A stretch of 64,000 nt of DNA from assembly GCF_000732195.1 (NCBI RefSeq), contig NZ_JNNU01000006.1, positions 340,478 to 404,477 of the forward strand, given 5' to 3'. Of this stretch, positions 63,690 through 64,000 are shown one piece after another. The notes beneath the pieces were generated by a model. That model searched no databases. It saw nothing but the letters and a program-made list of their open reading frames with translations, and was not told the origin of the DNA. The position numbers were made by a program, and so were the translations under genes. The stretch is from Neorhizobium vignae (GTDB lineage: Bacteria > Pseudomonadota > Alphaproteobacteria > Rhizobiales > Rhizobiaceae). Each line of letters opens with the position of its first letter. The stretch's first letter is position 1.

Positions 63690-64000
63690 GCGGGTTTAAG
63701 CCAGTCCCTGATACTCGTTATTGCCGTAGGCAGCTTCTATACTGCCTGCGGGACCTTGGGCCAAACATGTGCCCCTTTCAGTCCAGAGAGTCAAATCGGC
63801 CGTGGTGCAAACGCGTACACTGCCCGCGGCGTCGTTTCGATTCCCTGCTGGGATCGTGGTAACCATGAGATTGTGAATTTGTCGGGGCGGTTTTGGGGCA
63901 GGGGCCGAAAGGGCGCCGTTTATGCACGTCTCAAAGGTTCGAAAATCGTGAAAAACGGGCGTTTGCCGGATTTTGTAGGAAATTATCGTTTATAATCAGT
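63690..64000. other. 311-base region at the right edge, no gene seen
   Basis: It holds the upstream region of the M23 peptidase gene. A hairpin, CCGTAGGCAG (63724-63733) with CTGCCTGCGG (63742-63751), with one G-T pair, lies 34 bases upstream of its start. The last bases contain TTATAATC-like sequence that could be a promoter for a gene beyond the edge. No complete frame of interest is visible. Confidence 0.4.

Overview
The window is ordinary chromosomal DNA of an alphaproteobacterium of the order Hyphomicrobiales, most likely family Rhizobiaceae (Rhizobium/Agrobacterium/Neorhizobium type). The evidence is high GC coding sequence, the response regulator CpdR beside a TIGR02302-type membrane protein, a DUF4167 protein after prfA-prmC, the nitrogen PTS protein PtsP after lysC, the secA / PpiC isomerase / argJ neighbourhood, and a mosaic intergenic palindrome of rhizobial type. 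I see no integrase, transposase, phage gene, CRISPR array or rRNA. Two tRNA genes are present: Arg-CCG (+) and Leu-CAA (-).

Layout. 1-7.9 kb: end of an unknown gene, hpt, cpdR, a large glutamine-rich membrane protein, lysA with a small LptM-like lipoprotein, argH, and a divergent TlpA-like thioredoxin. 7.9-8.2 kb: a gene-poor stretch that looks like a small structured transcript encoding a 29-residue peptide. 8.2-13.5 kb (minus): 3-hydroxybutyryl-CoA dehydrogenase, etfA, etfB, a rhomboid protease, a cobalamin adenosyltransferase, a small membrane protein and an SDR enzyme. 13.5-17.8 kb: BrkB-like protein, gluQRS, a DNA glycosylase, an HNH protein, dsbB and the tRNAs. 18-26 kb: a secreted glycine-rich repeat protein, an acyl-CoA synthetase, a GNAT/flippase pair typical of surface polysaccharide genes, and an MFS-DUF2798 pair divergent from a LysR regulator. 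26-39 kb: secA, PpiC isomerase, argJ, GNAT, mutT, an orphan Flp pilin, a methyltransferase, a comF-grxC-nitrilase-DUF1178 operon, ubiG and small unknown genes.

39.5-49.8 kb is the main accessory region: a seven-gene minus-strand operon (GH105 hydrolase, kduI, an uncharacterised 827-residue protein, and a CUT1 sugar ABC transporter) divergent from a LacI-type regulator. GH105 plus KduI point to import and cytoplasmic breakdown of unsaturated rhamnogalacturonan (pectin) fragments. Palindromes with central CG between the operon and the regulator are good operator candidates.

49.9-64 kb: an SH3 protein, lysC, ptsP, prfA-prmC, a DUF4167 protein, a class I DAHP synthase, clpB and an M23 peptidase. 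The strongest regulatory discovery candidate is upstream of DAHP synthase: a 24-codon leader with six Phe/Tyr codons among its first 16, followed by mutually exclusive hairpins and an intrinsic terminator, which is the layout of a transcription attenuator responding to aromatic amino acid supply. The 827-residue protein of the pectin operon and the small transcript near 8 kb are the next most interesting items.
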